A DNA stretch of 64,000 bases from Arthrobacter sp. B2a2-09 (GCF_027587375.1 NZ_JAMXIC010000005.1:186001-250000); one strand, 5' to 3'; positions 7,796 to 17,248 are shown, numbered from the stretch's first letter. Notes: generated by a model from the letters alone, not told the origin. Translations and numbers: made by a program.

Positions 7796-8288
7796 GCTTT
7801 AACGTGTGTACAAAGCTTGTGGTCAGGTCCCTCTGACGCTGTGGCGCGGGCTTTGGCCTGGCCGCCGCGGTGGCCGGTGAAGGTGTGTCGGTGGCGGGTT
7901 CAGGGTCCTGGCTGGTGGTTCCCCGGCTGCTGTGGTGGGGTCGCGCGGTTCCTCGTTTCGGTTCGCTTCGGTTGGTCGTGGATGGCCAACACCCGTTCAT
8001 GGTTCGGGGTTCGGGGTGCAACATGATGAAGCCGACTTTGGCGCCGAAGTTTCTTGGAAAGCCGCTCCCGGTGGCAAGGGGAGTGTCATGCATGTCCGTT
8101 TGTCCTGCCAAAGGTGGTGTGGATACTGTCCACACTTAAGTCTGATTTTTTGCGGCTGATTATTGCAATTTGCTCGCGACTCGCTCTTAAAGGTGGCTTG
8201 TGAAAAAGTGAAATATCCGACGCTAGGGCTGCTGAGCAGTACAGCAGCCATGTCGCTAAGCCGGGCCGCCGATTCTTGATCAGATTGA

Positions 8289-8507
8289 GACGATCAGGCC
8301 GTCATCGCCTGGAACACCATCCGGCAGGCCGCTGCCGCGAGGAATCTGATCCTCAAGGATGTGGTGGATCTTCTCAATGCTCGTGGAATGAGCGTTCGGG
8401 ATATCGCTGGCAGGCTGGGAGAGAGCAAAAGCCAGGTCAACCGCATCATCAAGGCCCGCCCATGCCCACCTTGCTCAGCGATGATTGGCGCGCGGATGAA
8501 ACCCTGA
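8289..8507 (+). CDS. small helix-turn-helix protein, 5' end missing
   Basis: An open frame of 72 codons after an in-frame TGA. It reads AVIAWNTIRQAAAARN, then the HTH pair MSVRDIAGRLGESKSQVNRI, with conserved-looking MarR/Xre-like spacing. The expected start is missing: bases just upstream (ATTGAGACGATCAGG) look like the same protein in another frame, so a frameshift near 8285-8295 is likely. The 3' end overlaps the next gene by 46 bp. A DNA-binding regulator of a two-gene module is the likely role. Confidence 0.5.
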   Translation, partial: DDQAVIAWNTIRQAAAARNLILKDVVDLLNARGMSVRDIAGRLGESKSQVNRIIKARPCPPCSAMIGARMKP

Positions 8508-8781
8508 TGTTCGCGGACTTGTCTTGGAAAGGTGATGGAGGCAGGCTGAAAGGCTTCCCCTGGGTCGACGAGACTGAGCGGCTGAACGCAGCATTGGCAG
8601 ACAAGTTCCGAGGGCAAACGATAAGTATCCAGTTCTACGCCGCGAAAAAACGGTGTTCGTGATTCTCGAAGATGGCACCGGCCTTAGCTACAGCTGGGAA
8701 GGCGAGCTGCTGAGCCAGCGACAGTCGGACACCGGCAAGGAAGTCATCCCGGAAGACCGCTACAAGCTCACCGCTGCATAA
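8462..8781 (+). pseudogene. small unknown protein, frameshifted at an A6 tract
   Basis: From the ATG at 8462 the protein reads MPTLLSDDWRADETLMFADL and continues to ISIQFYAAKK, then stops early at 8660-8662. At six A (8645-8650), one more A restores the frame: KTVFVILEDGTGLSYSWEGE and on to EDRYKLTAA with a TAA at 8779-8781, about 107 residues. A terminator follows directly. I do not recognise the family. It pairs with the HTH protein upstream. This is the second single-base homopolymer lesion in this 2-kb stretch. Confidence 0.6.
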
Positions 8782-8799
8782 TCCGTTTCAGGGCACCAG

Positions 8800-8822
8800 G
8801 CCGGGCAAACTGCCCGGCTTTT
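8800..8822 (+). terminator. rho-independent terminator
   Basis: GCCGGGCA-AAC-TGCCCGGC followed by TTTT, 19 bp behind the stop of the frameshifted small gene. Confidence 0.85.
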
Positions 8823-9167
8823 GCTTCGCCCGGGGCGATGGATTCCGCAGGGTGAATGTGTCTCGCAATGGGGGAAGCCGTTACCCTGGCGTGTACACGG
8901 CAACTGATACACGGTGAGCCCTCGCAGTTCAGGGCCCGCGCAGTAACCCATTGGACCTCTTGTGAACGTTCGTTTGCGGACGGACGGGGTGCTATTGCCC
9001 GAGTTCATCTTGTGATGGCCAGGTTGTGTATCACAGGGCTCTTTCTGCTCGATATTTCGGGCCCACCAGTTCTTCACGAGCGTAGACACATTCGTCGGAA
9101 AGATGATATGTATTACGTCACATGGGTTCGCGCACGGCGATTCCTGCCTTAAAGATGAGGAGCAACG
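8823..9167. other. intergenic, upstream of the secreted beta-helix gene
   Basis: No gene supported; short ORFs on both strands lack ribosome sites. It should hold the promoter of the gene at 9168, with a GAGGAGCAACG ribosome site at its end. Confidence 0.5.
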
Positions 9168-11873
9168 ATGAGATCACTGCCCGTCGGACGCAATCGCGCA
9201 CTGGGGGTGATCGTCGCCGCAGCAGTTCTTGGAGGGTGCTTCGTCGCGGCGAACCCCGCGGTTGCAGCGACCGGAACCAATTTCTGGGTCGACCCGGTCA
9301 ACGGCAATGACGCGAACCCGGGGTCGAGCAGCACGCAGGCGTTCAGGACCCTCGGCCAGGCGCAGACTGCGGTCCGCTCGGTCAACTCGTCGATGAGCGG
9401 CGACATCGTGGTCAATCTGGAGGGCGGAACCTATTCGCAGACGTCGACACTTTCGCTGACGAACCTGGATTCTGGCACCAACGGCCACACAGTCAGCTGG
9501 CAGGCCGTGCCGGGTCAGACCCCCGTCGTCTCCGGTGCGCAGGCCATCACAGGATGGACCAGTGCTGGCGGTGGCGTCTACAAGGCGAGCGTGGGTTCCC
9601 TCGATTTCCGCCAACTGTATGTGAACGGAGCTCGGTCTACGCGGGCCCGGTTCCCAGACAACGGCTCCTGGTTCCAGATAACAGGCTCGGACGCTACGGC
9701 GCAGACGGTCACGGTTCCCGCCGCATCCGTTTCCTCGTGGACATCCGGTGCGCCGGAGATGGTGCTCGAAACGCAATGGGGGGAGAGCTACCTCCGGGTC
9801 AAGAACATCGCGGTCAACGGGGGCACGGCCACGGTTAGTTTTCAGAGCACCGAATCGAACATTCTCTTTCAGCGCCCCTGGCCAATGCTGGCGAACGGTT
9901 CGCCCTTCCATTGGGAGGGAGCGCTCGCGTTCGTGACTCAACCCGGCGAGTGGTATCTCGACAACGCGGCCGGGACCGTCTATTACATGCCTCGCGCGGG
10001 CGAGAACATTTCGAACGCAACGATCACGGCACCCGTCGCTCAAACAGTTCTCGACGTCTCAGGTTCCGATCTAGACCACCAGGCGACCAACGTGACCTTC
10101 TCGGGTATCACCTTCACCGGGACGACGTGGACACGGCCGACGACGTCGGGATACCTCAATGCGCAAGGTGGCCTCTATAACCTGAGCGCCAACACACAGA
10201 ACCAGCAGTACGTCGGACGTCCGCCCGCCGCCGTGCACGTCTCGGACGCCACGAACATCCAGTTCCTCGGTGACAAGTTCACTAATATCGGCTCAACGGC
10301 GCTGGACTTCGATCACGGCTCGCACGCCGGCGTCGCGACCGGCAACGTGATCTCCGGGATCTCGGGCAACGGCATCATGATCGGCAAGTTCTCCGACCCG
10401 AACGTCGAATATCACTCCCTGTACAACCCCCCGACCACCCCGGCGGGCGAGGACGTGCGTGAGGTCGCGAAGGGTCAAGTCATCACGGATAACCTGATCA
10501 CCAGGATCGGCCTCGACTACTACGGCACGGCGGCGGTCAACGCCGGCTGGGTGAACTCCACGGTCATCGAACACAACGAGATCTCGGACACGCCCTGGGC
10601 CGGTATCACCGTTGGATGGGGATGGCAGCACACCGCAGGGGCCGCCGGAAACAACACCGTCACCAACAACGAGATCAGCAATGTTGTGAATCGGCTCTGC
10701 GATACTGGGGCCATTTATCACCTGTCGGTGGATCCGGGAAGCACTTACTCGAACAACTACATTCACGATGTACACCGCTCAGCTGCGGCTTGCGGTTCAC
10801 CTGTGAGCGGGCTCTACCTCGATGAGGGATCCGATCAGCTGAGTGTCTTGAATAACGTCGTCTCCAACGTCGACCAGACCCTCAACCAGAACCAGAACGG
10901 CTCCGGCGTCACCGTTTCGGGTACTGCGTCCACCGGAAAGTCGGTCATTCAGGCGGCCGGACTCGAGCCCGCCTACCAATCCCTCCGCAATGCCGTCGAC
11001 CTGGCGCAGGGGCATCCGGCAAGTGCGTCGAGCACGTATTCTTCGTCGACGACAGCGAATTACGCAGTGGACGGTAACGGCTCCACCGGATGGTCGGCGT
11101 CCGCGACGGACACCAACGCGTGGTGGCAGGTCGATCTCGGCACCTCAACGAGTGTCGCGCAGGTCCAGGTCGTCGCCCGTCAGGATCTTGACCAGGCGCA
11201 GACCCGCACCGGTTTCCAGGTCGAGTTGTCCAACGACCCGACCTTCGCCAGCTTCACGACGGCTGCACGGGAGACCTCGAGCATCCCGGATGCGGGAACT
11301 GCCAGCTTCAACGTCTTCTCGACAGCCGCGTACCGGTACGTGCGCGTGCAGAAAACCGACGGCAACTACTTCTTCATCGCCGACGTTCGAGTCCTCGGAA
11401 ACCCCATCGCAACCGGCGCAGGTTTCGTCGACCCGGGCACGAACCCGACGACGTACTACACGCTGACCAACGTCAATTCCGGCCTCGTTGCGGACATCAA
11501 CGGCTTCTCCACCAGCGACGGAACGGTTCTGCAGCAGTACACACCAAATGGCGGCACGAACCAGCAATGGCAGATCAAACCCGTCGGTGGAAATCTGTTC
11601 CAGATCATCAACCGCAATAGCGGAAAGCCGCTCGATGTGACCTGGGCCAGCCCATGGCACGGAGCAACGGTGGAACAGAACAGCGCCAACGGCGGAAACC
11701 ACCAACTCTGGTATTTCCAGTCCGGCCCGAATGGGAGTTTCAGCATTTCGAACTTCAACTCGGGACAAGTCATGGAGGTCGGTGCGAATTCCACGGGGGT
11801 CGGCGCTGGAGTCGACCAATTTATCCCTGTGAACCAGGCGAACCAGAACTGGACTCTCACCCCGGTCAACTGA
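9168..11873 (+). CDS. secreted right-handed beta-helix protein with discoidin and ricin-type domains
   Basis: 901 residues with a clear Sec signal peptide (basic MRSLPVGRNR, hydrophobic LGVIVAAAVLGG, cleavage after ANPAVAA). Residues ~35-560 form a pectate-lyase-like parallel beta-helix of the kind seen in polysaccharide hydrolases (FWVDPVNGNDANPGSSSTQA opening, then repeats such as NVISGISGNGIMIG and NNEISNVVNRLCDTGAIYH). Residues ~615-745 are an F5/8-type discoidin domain (HPASASSTYSSSTTANYAVD, WWQVDLGT; CBM32-like). Residues ~760-901 are a ricin-type beta-trefoil with QW repeats (NQQWQI, HQLWYF, NQNWTL). It is probably an extracellular glycan-degrading enzyme; the bond cleaved is unknown. 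A ribosome site (GAGGAGCAACG) precedes the ATG. It stands alone. Confidence 0.9.
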   Translation: MRSLPVGRNRALGVIVAAAVLGGCFVAANPAVAATGTNFWVDPVNGNDANPGSSSTQAFRTLGQAQTAVRSVNSSMSGDIVVNLEGGTYSQTSTLSLTNLDSGTNGHTVSWQAVPGQTPVVSGAQAITGWTSAGGGVYKASVGSLDFRQLYVNGARSTRARFPDNGSWFQITGSDATAQTVTVPAASVSSWTSGAPEMVLETQWGESYLRVKNIAVNGGTATVSFQSTESNILFQRPWPMLANGSPFHWEGALAFVTQPGEWYLDNAAGTVYYMPRAGENISNATITAPVAQTVLDVSGSDLDHQATNVTFSGITFTGTTWTRPTTSGYLNAQGGLYNLSANTQNQQYVGRPPAAVHVSDATNIQFLGDKFTNIGSTALDFDHGSHAGVATGNVISGISGNGIMIGKFSDPNVEYHSLYNPPTTPAGEDVREVAKGQVITDNLITRIGLDYYGTAAVNAGWVNSTVIEHNEISDTPWAGITVGWGWQHTAGAAGNNTVTNNEISNVVNRLCDTGAIYHLSVDPGSTYSNNYIHDVHRSAAACGSPVSGLYLDEGSDQLSVLNNVVSNVDQTLNQNQNGSGVTVSGTASTGKSVIQAAGLEPAYQSLRNAVDLAQGHPASASSTYSSSTTANYAVDGNGSTGWSASATDTNAWWQVDLGTSTSVAQVQVVARQDLDQAQTRTGFQVELSNDPTFASFTTAARETSSIPDAGTASFNVFSTAAYRYVRVQKTDGNYFFIADVRVLGNPIATGAGFVDPGTNPTTYYTLTNVNSGLVADINGFSTSDGTVLQQYTPNGGTNQQWQIKPVGGNLFQIINRNSGKPLDVTWASPWHGATVEQNSANGGNHQLWYFQSGPNGSFSISNFNSGQVMEVGANSTGVGAGVDQFIPVNQANQNWTLTPVN

Positions 11874-11950
11874 TGTCGCGTGGGGTGCCACGTAAGGTGT
11901 CACTCCCAATTGCCATAGGAGCGCGCTAACACGAGCCATTCATGCTCAAA

Positions 11951-11988
11951 AAGGAAGCCTCACCGGGTGACTCCGGTGAGGCTTCCTT
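11951..11988. terminator. strong hairpin terminator
   Basis: A 16-bp perfect stem, AAGGAAGCCTCACCGG and its complement, with a 6-base loop, preceded by CAAAA and ending in CTTCCTT. It lies 77 bp behind the beta-helix gene and could work in both directions. Confidence 0.85.
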
Positions 11989-12313
11989 GCTGGACAACGA
12001 CATTGATCCGGAGAGGGAGAAGGTGATCACAACGAAAACCGGTTCTTAGTGGGGCTAGCCATCGTCGGTTCTGCTGGGTACCGCACGTTCGCGGTCTGTT
12101 TCCCCGCAGCCTCATGGCGGATCGCTGGACAGACCCTGATCGTTCCGGCCGATTATCCTGCAGCTGCCGCAGTGGCCGACTGAAGCATTTCTCATTCTCT
12201 GGGCGTTGTCCACTCGCGCATTGGTCGTACCCCATCGCGCGTAGCCTCTTTTGAAGGCTTAGCGGCCGCCTTTTCTAAGCCTTAACCAACCGTGTTCGCG
12301 GTCCGCGCAGTTC
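11989..12313. other. intergenic, no gene seen
   Basis: Between the terminator and the DUF4190-like gene I see no ORF with support. A short plus-strand open stretch (about 12050-12183) may be a remnant but has no start or match. Confidence 0.4.
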
Positions 12314-12694
12314 TCAGTTCCGGTATGCCGTCCCTGTGCTGGGCATGTGAGCAAATATGGTGGAGATCAGGGCGAGGTAGACGATGATGAACACAATAGT
12401 GAACGCGACACCGACATAGCCAATGATGAGTCCGGCCAATGCCATGCCGCGTCCGGCCTCGCGCGTCCGCTTGATCTCGGACAGAGCGATGTGGCCTGTG
12501 ACCACTGCGGCCGCGCTGAACATGAAGGCGCTGATGAGCGAGATGATGGCCAGCACGTTCGTCCTCGACGGGGCCGCAAACAGAGGCATCGACCCCTGTG
12601 CCTCGCTATACGGGCTGGGATGGGCCGGAGCCGGCCCTTGTGGCTGCCCTGAGCCAGAGGCATTGGGGACAGAATGGTTCAAAGGGCTAGCCAT
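12314..12694 (-). CDS. DUF4190-like small membrane protein
   Basis: 126 residues. A proline- and serine-rich cytoplasmic N-terminus (~1-45) is followed by two predicted membrane helices (LAIISLISAFMFSAAAVVTG and GLIIGYVGVAFTIVFIIVYL) linked by ALSEIKRTREAGRGMALAG. That linker, with its conserved small-residue and Arg-rich loop, is the hallmark of DUF4190 proteins. Function in the family is not established. It is a single gene. Start ATG at 12694 with GGAAC upstream. Confidence 0.8.
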   Translation of the reverse strand: MASPLNHSVPNASGSGQPQGPAPAHPSPYSEAQGSMPLFAAPSRTNVLAIISLISAFMFSAAAVVTGHIALSEIKRTREAGRGMALAGLIIGYVGVAFTIVFIIVYLALISTIFAHMPSTGTAYRN

Positions 12695-14107
12695 TGTTGT
12701 TCCTTACTCTTGGAAACGGATTCCGACGCGCACGGCCACCAAACAGGGAAGTTGCCCACCGGGATCCAGGGCACGTCACGACGGCGGGACGCCTACAGTG
12801 AAACCATGCGCGCCAGTGTTCGTGACGCCACCGGGCCTATTTGGCACGCGGGCAGCGGCCCCGAACGGGCCGAGCTTGGGCGCGAACGGACACGTTGATC
12901 GCCCGTGGAGTCGAACCGAGCTACCTCAAGCTCGCCGTGGCTGAGTTCCTGGCCGCGTGAACCTGATCGTCTTCGCCTACCTGCGCCTCGTTGCTGATTT
13001 TGGCTGCTTCGGCTAGACAGTCTTCGAGGTCCGTTGATGTTGGGCGGTTGCATGGAGAGCGGCCCATACATGAACAAGAGCCCACAAGGGGCGGACCTGT
13101 CTGTGACTTGTGAGAAGCGATCCAGGACGAGGCCGACCGCGCGGGCTCTGAAGGTGCGGGTGAGGGCGATGGCTGCTGGCTCGGGGCCGAAGAGAAACAC
13201 GTATCGGCTGCGGCGTTCGAACGATTCCTTCCAGTACATGCCGATTAGTTCTGCGGGCGTGGTGGCTCCGGCCAAGGCGTCGAGGAAATCGGCCGCGATG
13301 ACCTGGTGCACCGAAGGTAACCAATTGGAAGACGGTGCGGCCATTCTGTGAACTACTTCGGATGGGCGGTACCCAGCGAAAGGCGACGTCGGCTGGGTAC
13401 CGTCTCTCCGAGTAGACGATGATCTTCGCTTCTGGCGGCTCATCGAACGCTGAGACCTTCGCGGCCTCGAGAAGGCCCCTTTGTTTGGAGCCCAGGCAAG
13501 GAAGTCTGAAGCCTGAATGAGATAAGTGCGCGGCCATGGCGCACCGGGCCCGACCTGGTCCGGGTCCGGTGAAATCAACAGAACCGACCCTGCCCAGATG
13601 GGTTGCCAAGGCTTCCAGCCATGCACTCTGAACGTGACCGAAGCAGTTCCAACTGATCGTGGTCCACGAACCGGTTGGTTCGAGGACGTCGACGCAGAGG
13701 ACTGTAATTTCTGCTGTCCCAGTGTTCGAACGCGGCGGCGATGGTGCCGTGAGTGCCGATTCGGGCGACGCCGTTACGTCCCGCCGTCGTATGGGTGCAT
13801 GTTGGCTTGCTCGCGGAGGCAATCTGCACTCAGCGGAGCAGCGCTTTACACAATCGCATGGCGGATTCCCAACCGTTCCGCTGGTTGTTGACGCCCACTT
13901 TTCCGGAGTAAGTCCCCGCACCGCGCAAGGAATTGTATGTAACGGGCGTCCTGGAGCCTGTAGGCGGACGGCTGCTTCAACCGCAGCAGGACGGCCTCCA
14001 GATTCAGGATCCAGAACGACCCATTCTTCCAACAATGAAGGCGAGGGACCGTCAGAGGCGATCCACGGCGCTCGCGGAATCGGGCTTCAGTTGTCCGAAA
14101 CCACGAG
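12695..14107. other. 1.4-kb region without a convincing gene; possible decayed minus-strand genes
   Basis: Long open frames exist on the minus strand (to 340 codons) but their products are basic, low-complexity and do not resemble proteins. One short part, about 13135-13345 minus, is more protein-like (VHQVIAADFLDALAGATTPA, GMYWKESFERRSRYVFLFG) yet has no start and loses frame at both ends. A second segment around 13930-14030 minus reads LEAVLLRLKQPSAYRLQDAR. I read the region as mutated remnants of one or two genes I cannot name. Confidence 0.35.
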
Positions 14108-16930
14108 TCACGCGCCTGAGCGAGAGGTTCCACTTTCTCGGTAAATCCACTCAGTTTGCTGGGCGGACTTGAGTGCCTGTCGGATTTGGTGCTCCTCGCC
14201 GCTGCCTGTGGTGGGGAGCCTCAGAATCGCTAGACCGTATTTGGAGCAGATTGCGTCCTTGCGGGCGTCCCTTATGCGCTGTTTGGGGTCGTCTTCGTGG
14301 TATTTGAATCCGTCGACTTCGATGGCCAGTACCGACTGGTTGGTGATTCGGTTGTAGACGAGGAAATCGAATGATGCGCGATGCTTGACGTATGCAGCCT
14401 CCTCGGGAAGGAGTTGGCCGAGATCGGGCAGTAGATCGCGAAGGAGGACTTGGCAAGCGACTCGTAGGTCCGAGTGCTGTTCTTCGCAGAGGATGTCACC
14501 GAGCAGCGTCCAGATGATGTTCTCGGATTTGAAGCGTGTTTTGCTCTGCAGTCGATCGGCGACCGTCCGAAGTCGGTCTGAGTATTCCCGGTACAGGAGA
14601 TCGAACATGGAAACGATCTCACTGTCCTGAACTTTGTGGTCCGGGTCACGGTATCGGATGTATTCGATCAGGTCGCGCAGGTTCCGACTATTGGGCAGCA
14701 TGTCATTGTTGGTGACAAGGATGAACCGTTGCTTTGCACGGGAGACCGCCACGTTCACCAAGTGTGGGTCGTCAACGAAGCTGACACCGGTTTTCCCTCG
14801 CCAGGTTTCGTCCAAGACGGTGGTCATGATGACGACTTCCTTGTCTCGGCCTTGGAACTTGTGGACCGTGTCTGCTTCGATCCCAGCGTCCAGTGCGTCA
14901 CCGGCTTTGTTGGCCTGCACCCGGTAAGGAGAGGTGACGCCGATCTGATGATTCGGTATTCCCGCACAGTGGGCCGGGATCACTTCGCCGCTGATGACGT
15001 CGATCTCGCGTTGGTTGGACCGACCGCCGGTCCGGTGCCGGCGCATGTGGTTTCCCTCGACGGTGCGCACGACGATGAGGGGCCGGTCGCCCGGCACGGC
15101 ACTGGTGTACGCGATGAGCTTGTCGTTGTAAAACTTTCTGTTGCAGAACCCAATGATCGCCGGGTGGCAGCGGTAGTGCTCCCTGAGCATTGTGCTAGGG
15201 AGAATGTCATCGTAGAGATGAGTGAGGGACGAGAGGATGTTGTGCTGACCGTAGTCGTAGGCTGGTGCGGGCGCAGGCCCCCCGGCCTCGGCCGCAGTCT
15301 TGTCTGCGATGTGCGGGAGCTGGTTCAGGTCGCCCACTACCACGAGGTTCCGGCAGGACGCGAGCGTCAAACCCGCCGCGAGGAGGTTGACCTGGGATGC
15401 CTCGTCGATGATGAGATAGTCGAGCATGAAACCATCCGGGAGGCTTGTTCGGAGTGAATGGCAGGTGCTAAGGATGACGGGGCAATCCTGGATGAATTCG
15501 CGGAACTGATTCTTGTAGTCATTGGGGGAGTAAGTTCGTCTGGGCCGGTTCGAGTAGTGCTGTTGGAGGTAGGCGTGCAGGTACTGGGCGGAGACCCGCC
15601 GGTGGCTCTCGGTAAGTTCCTCATAGTTCTCTTTTTCAAGCCGGTCCTTGGCCCGGGAGATTTCGTCATCGAGTTCTTCAAGCTTCCGGGTGTAGTAGGC
15701 GCTCTGGAGCCGTAGGACGACGTCGGTGTCGGTCGGGTCAATGTCCTTCGTGGGCCCGTATTTGAAGTACCCGGTGATTCGTCGTGTAAGCCGGTGGATT
15801 GGTCCCGCGTAAGCGGCCGCAAGTTCGGTGTCGGCGAGGTAGTCGAGGATCCGCCCCGAGGAACGTTGCAAGAGCGGTATCCGCTTCAGCTCTGGTAGTT
15901 CCTGCCGTTCGAGGTGTGCTGTGAAGTGCCTGAATTCCAACTGATATGCGGCGAGTTCCTGCTCCAGTTGGCGCAGGCGTCGATCGGTGGACTGCAGTTC
16001 GTAGAGGCGGTGGCCAAGTTCATCGATGTGATCCAGGGAAGGTATCTGCACCACGGGGTCGTTGGCGTGTTCATCGATCTGCCGGTTGCGGTCTTGTTCT
16101 TTGTCGAAAAATTCTTCGCGTTTCTCTTTTCGTCCGAGATTGGCGGCTATGAAGCCGATCCCTTCTTTCTCCAGCTTCTCGCGGACGTTGTCCACTGCGG
16201 CATTGTTGAAGGAGACGACGCCGACCGTCTTTCCGGCCGTGATAAGGCTGGCGATGAGATTCAGGATTGTCTGGGTCTTTCCCGTGCCGGGCGGTCCCTC
16301 GATCACCGACACCGGGTGCGTAAGGGCGGTCTGTAGCGCTTGGTGCTGACTCAAATTCGACGAGAACGGGAAGATCGTCGGTGCGGCTGGTTCCCTCCGA
16401 TCGATCGCCTCCGCCGCGAGGTATCTGGCCAAGACACTCTCTGAGTGCACGAAATCAAGGTTCCCATACGGACGCCGCAGTGCGTCGTCCTCGGGAAGGA
16501 ACGAGACGAGTTTGCCCCAGTACTCGAGGACGTCTGCGGCACCGGGATCAACTGCCGCATCGCGGACGACTTGGATTTCCGACTCTGGATACAGTCGGTG
16601 CCTCAATTCGCCTTCGGCTGTCTTGTAGAAGACCCTCCACCATCTGCCGTCGGGCCCCTCGAAACGAAGGAGCCCGGCGGTGCTCGTCCACAAAGTGTCA
16701 TTCACAATCACCCGGGAATCCGGGTCCAACGGGATGCACACCGGGTTATGAAGGATCGCAATCCGCTCGACGCCAAAGCGGAACTCCTTGCCATCGTTGT
16801 ACCTGACGTGGATCCATCGCCCGTCCAAACGGTATCCAGCAATGTTCTTAGATGACCAGGTTCCGTCCTTCGAACGCACAAGTACAGCCTCACGGCCAGC
16901 GTCAATCTCCCCCAACACGATTCCCCTCAA
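14108..16930 (-). CDS. Dna2/NAM7-type superfamily 1 helicase with C-terminal nuclease-like domain
   Basis: 940 residues. The N-terminal ~180 residues are beta-rich and unassigned. The SF1 core begins with the Q-motif-like SSNLSQHQALQTAL and Walker A GPPGTGKTQT (residues 212-221). Later come a long helical insertion, Walker B YLIIDEASQVNLLAAG, motif III VVGDLNQLPH, LREHYRCHP, and the late motifs TVHKFQGRDKEVVIMTTV and NVAVSRAKQRF. The last ~130 residues carry a PD-(D/E)xK-like fold: FDFLVYN, AIEVDGFKYH and RDARKDAICSKYGLAILRL, as in DUF2726/Vsr-like modules. Such helicase-nuclease fusions process or restrict DNA or RNA and often sit in defence islands. Start ATG 16930. Single gene with no partner. 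Confidence 0.85.
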   Translation of the reverse strand: MRGIVLGEIDAGREAVLVRSKDGTWSSKNIAGYRLDGRWIHVRYNDGKEFRFGVERIAILHNPVCIPLDPDSRVIVNDTLWTSTAGLLRFEGPDGRWWRVFYKTAEGELRHRLYPESEIQVVRDAAVDPGAADVLEYWGKLVSFLPEDDALRRPYGNLDFVHSESVLARYLAAEAIDRREPAAPTIFPFSSNLSQHQALQTALTHPVSVIEGPPGTGKTQTILNLIASLITAGKTVGVVSFNNAAVDNVREKLEKEGIGFIAANLGRKEKREEFFDKEQDRNRQIDEHANDPVVQIPSLDHIDELGHRLYELQSTDRRLRQLEQELAAYQLEFRHFTAHLERQELPELKRIPLLQRSSGRILDYLADTELAAAYAGPIHRLTRRITGYFKYGPTKDIDPTDTDVVLRLQSAYYTRKLEELDDEISRAKDRLEKENYEELTESHRRVSAQYLHAYLQQHYSNRPRRTYSPNDYKNQFREFIQDCPVILSTCHSLRTSLPDGFMLDYLIIDEASQVNLLAAGLTLASCRNLVVVGDLNQLPHIADKTAAEAGGPAPAPAYDYGQHNILSSLTHLYDDILPSTMLREHYRCHPAIIGFCNRKFYNDKLIAYTSAVPGDRPLIVVRTVEGNHMRRHRTGGRSNQREIDVISGEVIPAHCAGIPNHQIGVTSPYRVQANKAGDALDAGIEADTVHKFQGRDKEVVIMTTVLDETWRGKTGVSFVDDPHLVNVAVSRAKQRFILVTNNDMLPNSRNLRDLIEYIRYRDPDHKVQDSEIVSMFDLLYREYSDRLRTVADRLQSKTRFKSENIIWTLLGDILCEEQHSDLRVACQVLLRDLLPDLGQLLPEEAAYVKHRASFDFLVYNRITNQSVLAIEVDGFKYHEDDPKQRIRDARKDAICSKYGLAILRLPTTGSGEEHQIRQALKSAQQTEWIYRESGTSRSGA

Positions 16931-17248
16931 GCCTTGTCAATCCAATTATCCTGCTTCGAAAGCTACAGGCAGTATTCCGACAACCGCCCGAATGTTGAAT
17001 CGTGACGCAGACTGGCAGCCCGGAATTTGCGGGACGGTGGACCCCGGCGGCAATTGAAATCAGCGATATCCACTAGCGAACGCCATATCGGCCAGGCCGC
17101 CCTGTCCTGAGTCGGGTCGAGTGGGCCACAATGTTTCCGGGTTCGGTCGGTGTTTCAACGGCGGCTGCAGGCTCCGAGGGTACTTGCTTCTCGGACGACG
17201 TGTTTGTTCGTGGGGAGCCGCGAAAGACTGCTCGTTTACCTCCCAAAA
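16931..17248. other. intergenic, no gene seen
   Basis: Upstream region of the helicase; the short overlapping ORFs are not protein-like. The promoter of the helicase is presumably here. Confidence 0.4.

Larger units (their letters stand above)
7627..8145. repeat. repeat unit R2, homologous to R1
   Basis: Second copy of the ~520-bp unit at 1797-2316, same orientation. It begins with a perfect 19-bp palindrome (GTGTGCACA-A-TGTGCACAC, 7634-7652) preceded by GGCCAAATGGG, and ends with GTGTGGATACTGTCCACAC, one base off a palindrome. Internally it has a tRNA-Leu-like 3' end, a terminator and a conserved non-coding body. The same GGCCAAATGGG precedes the right palindrome of R1, so the palindromes themselves form a related family. 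Confidence 0.75.

Noticed and set aside
9174..10043. 289-codon minus-strand ORF under the secreted protein
   Set aside because: Antisense to a well-supported signal peptide and beta-helix; no motifs.
13013..14035. 340-codon minus-strand ORF
   Set aside because: Composition is unlike a protein (Arg/Pro/Ser runs), no family motif, and competing frames carry short protein-like pieces; treated as decayed sequence.
14636..15457. 273-codon plus-strand ORF antisense to the helicase
   Set aside because: Shadow of the helicase gene, whose motifs are unambiguous on the minus strand.
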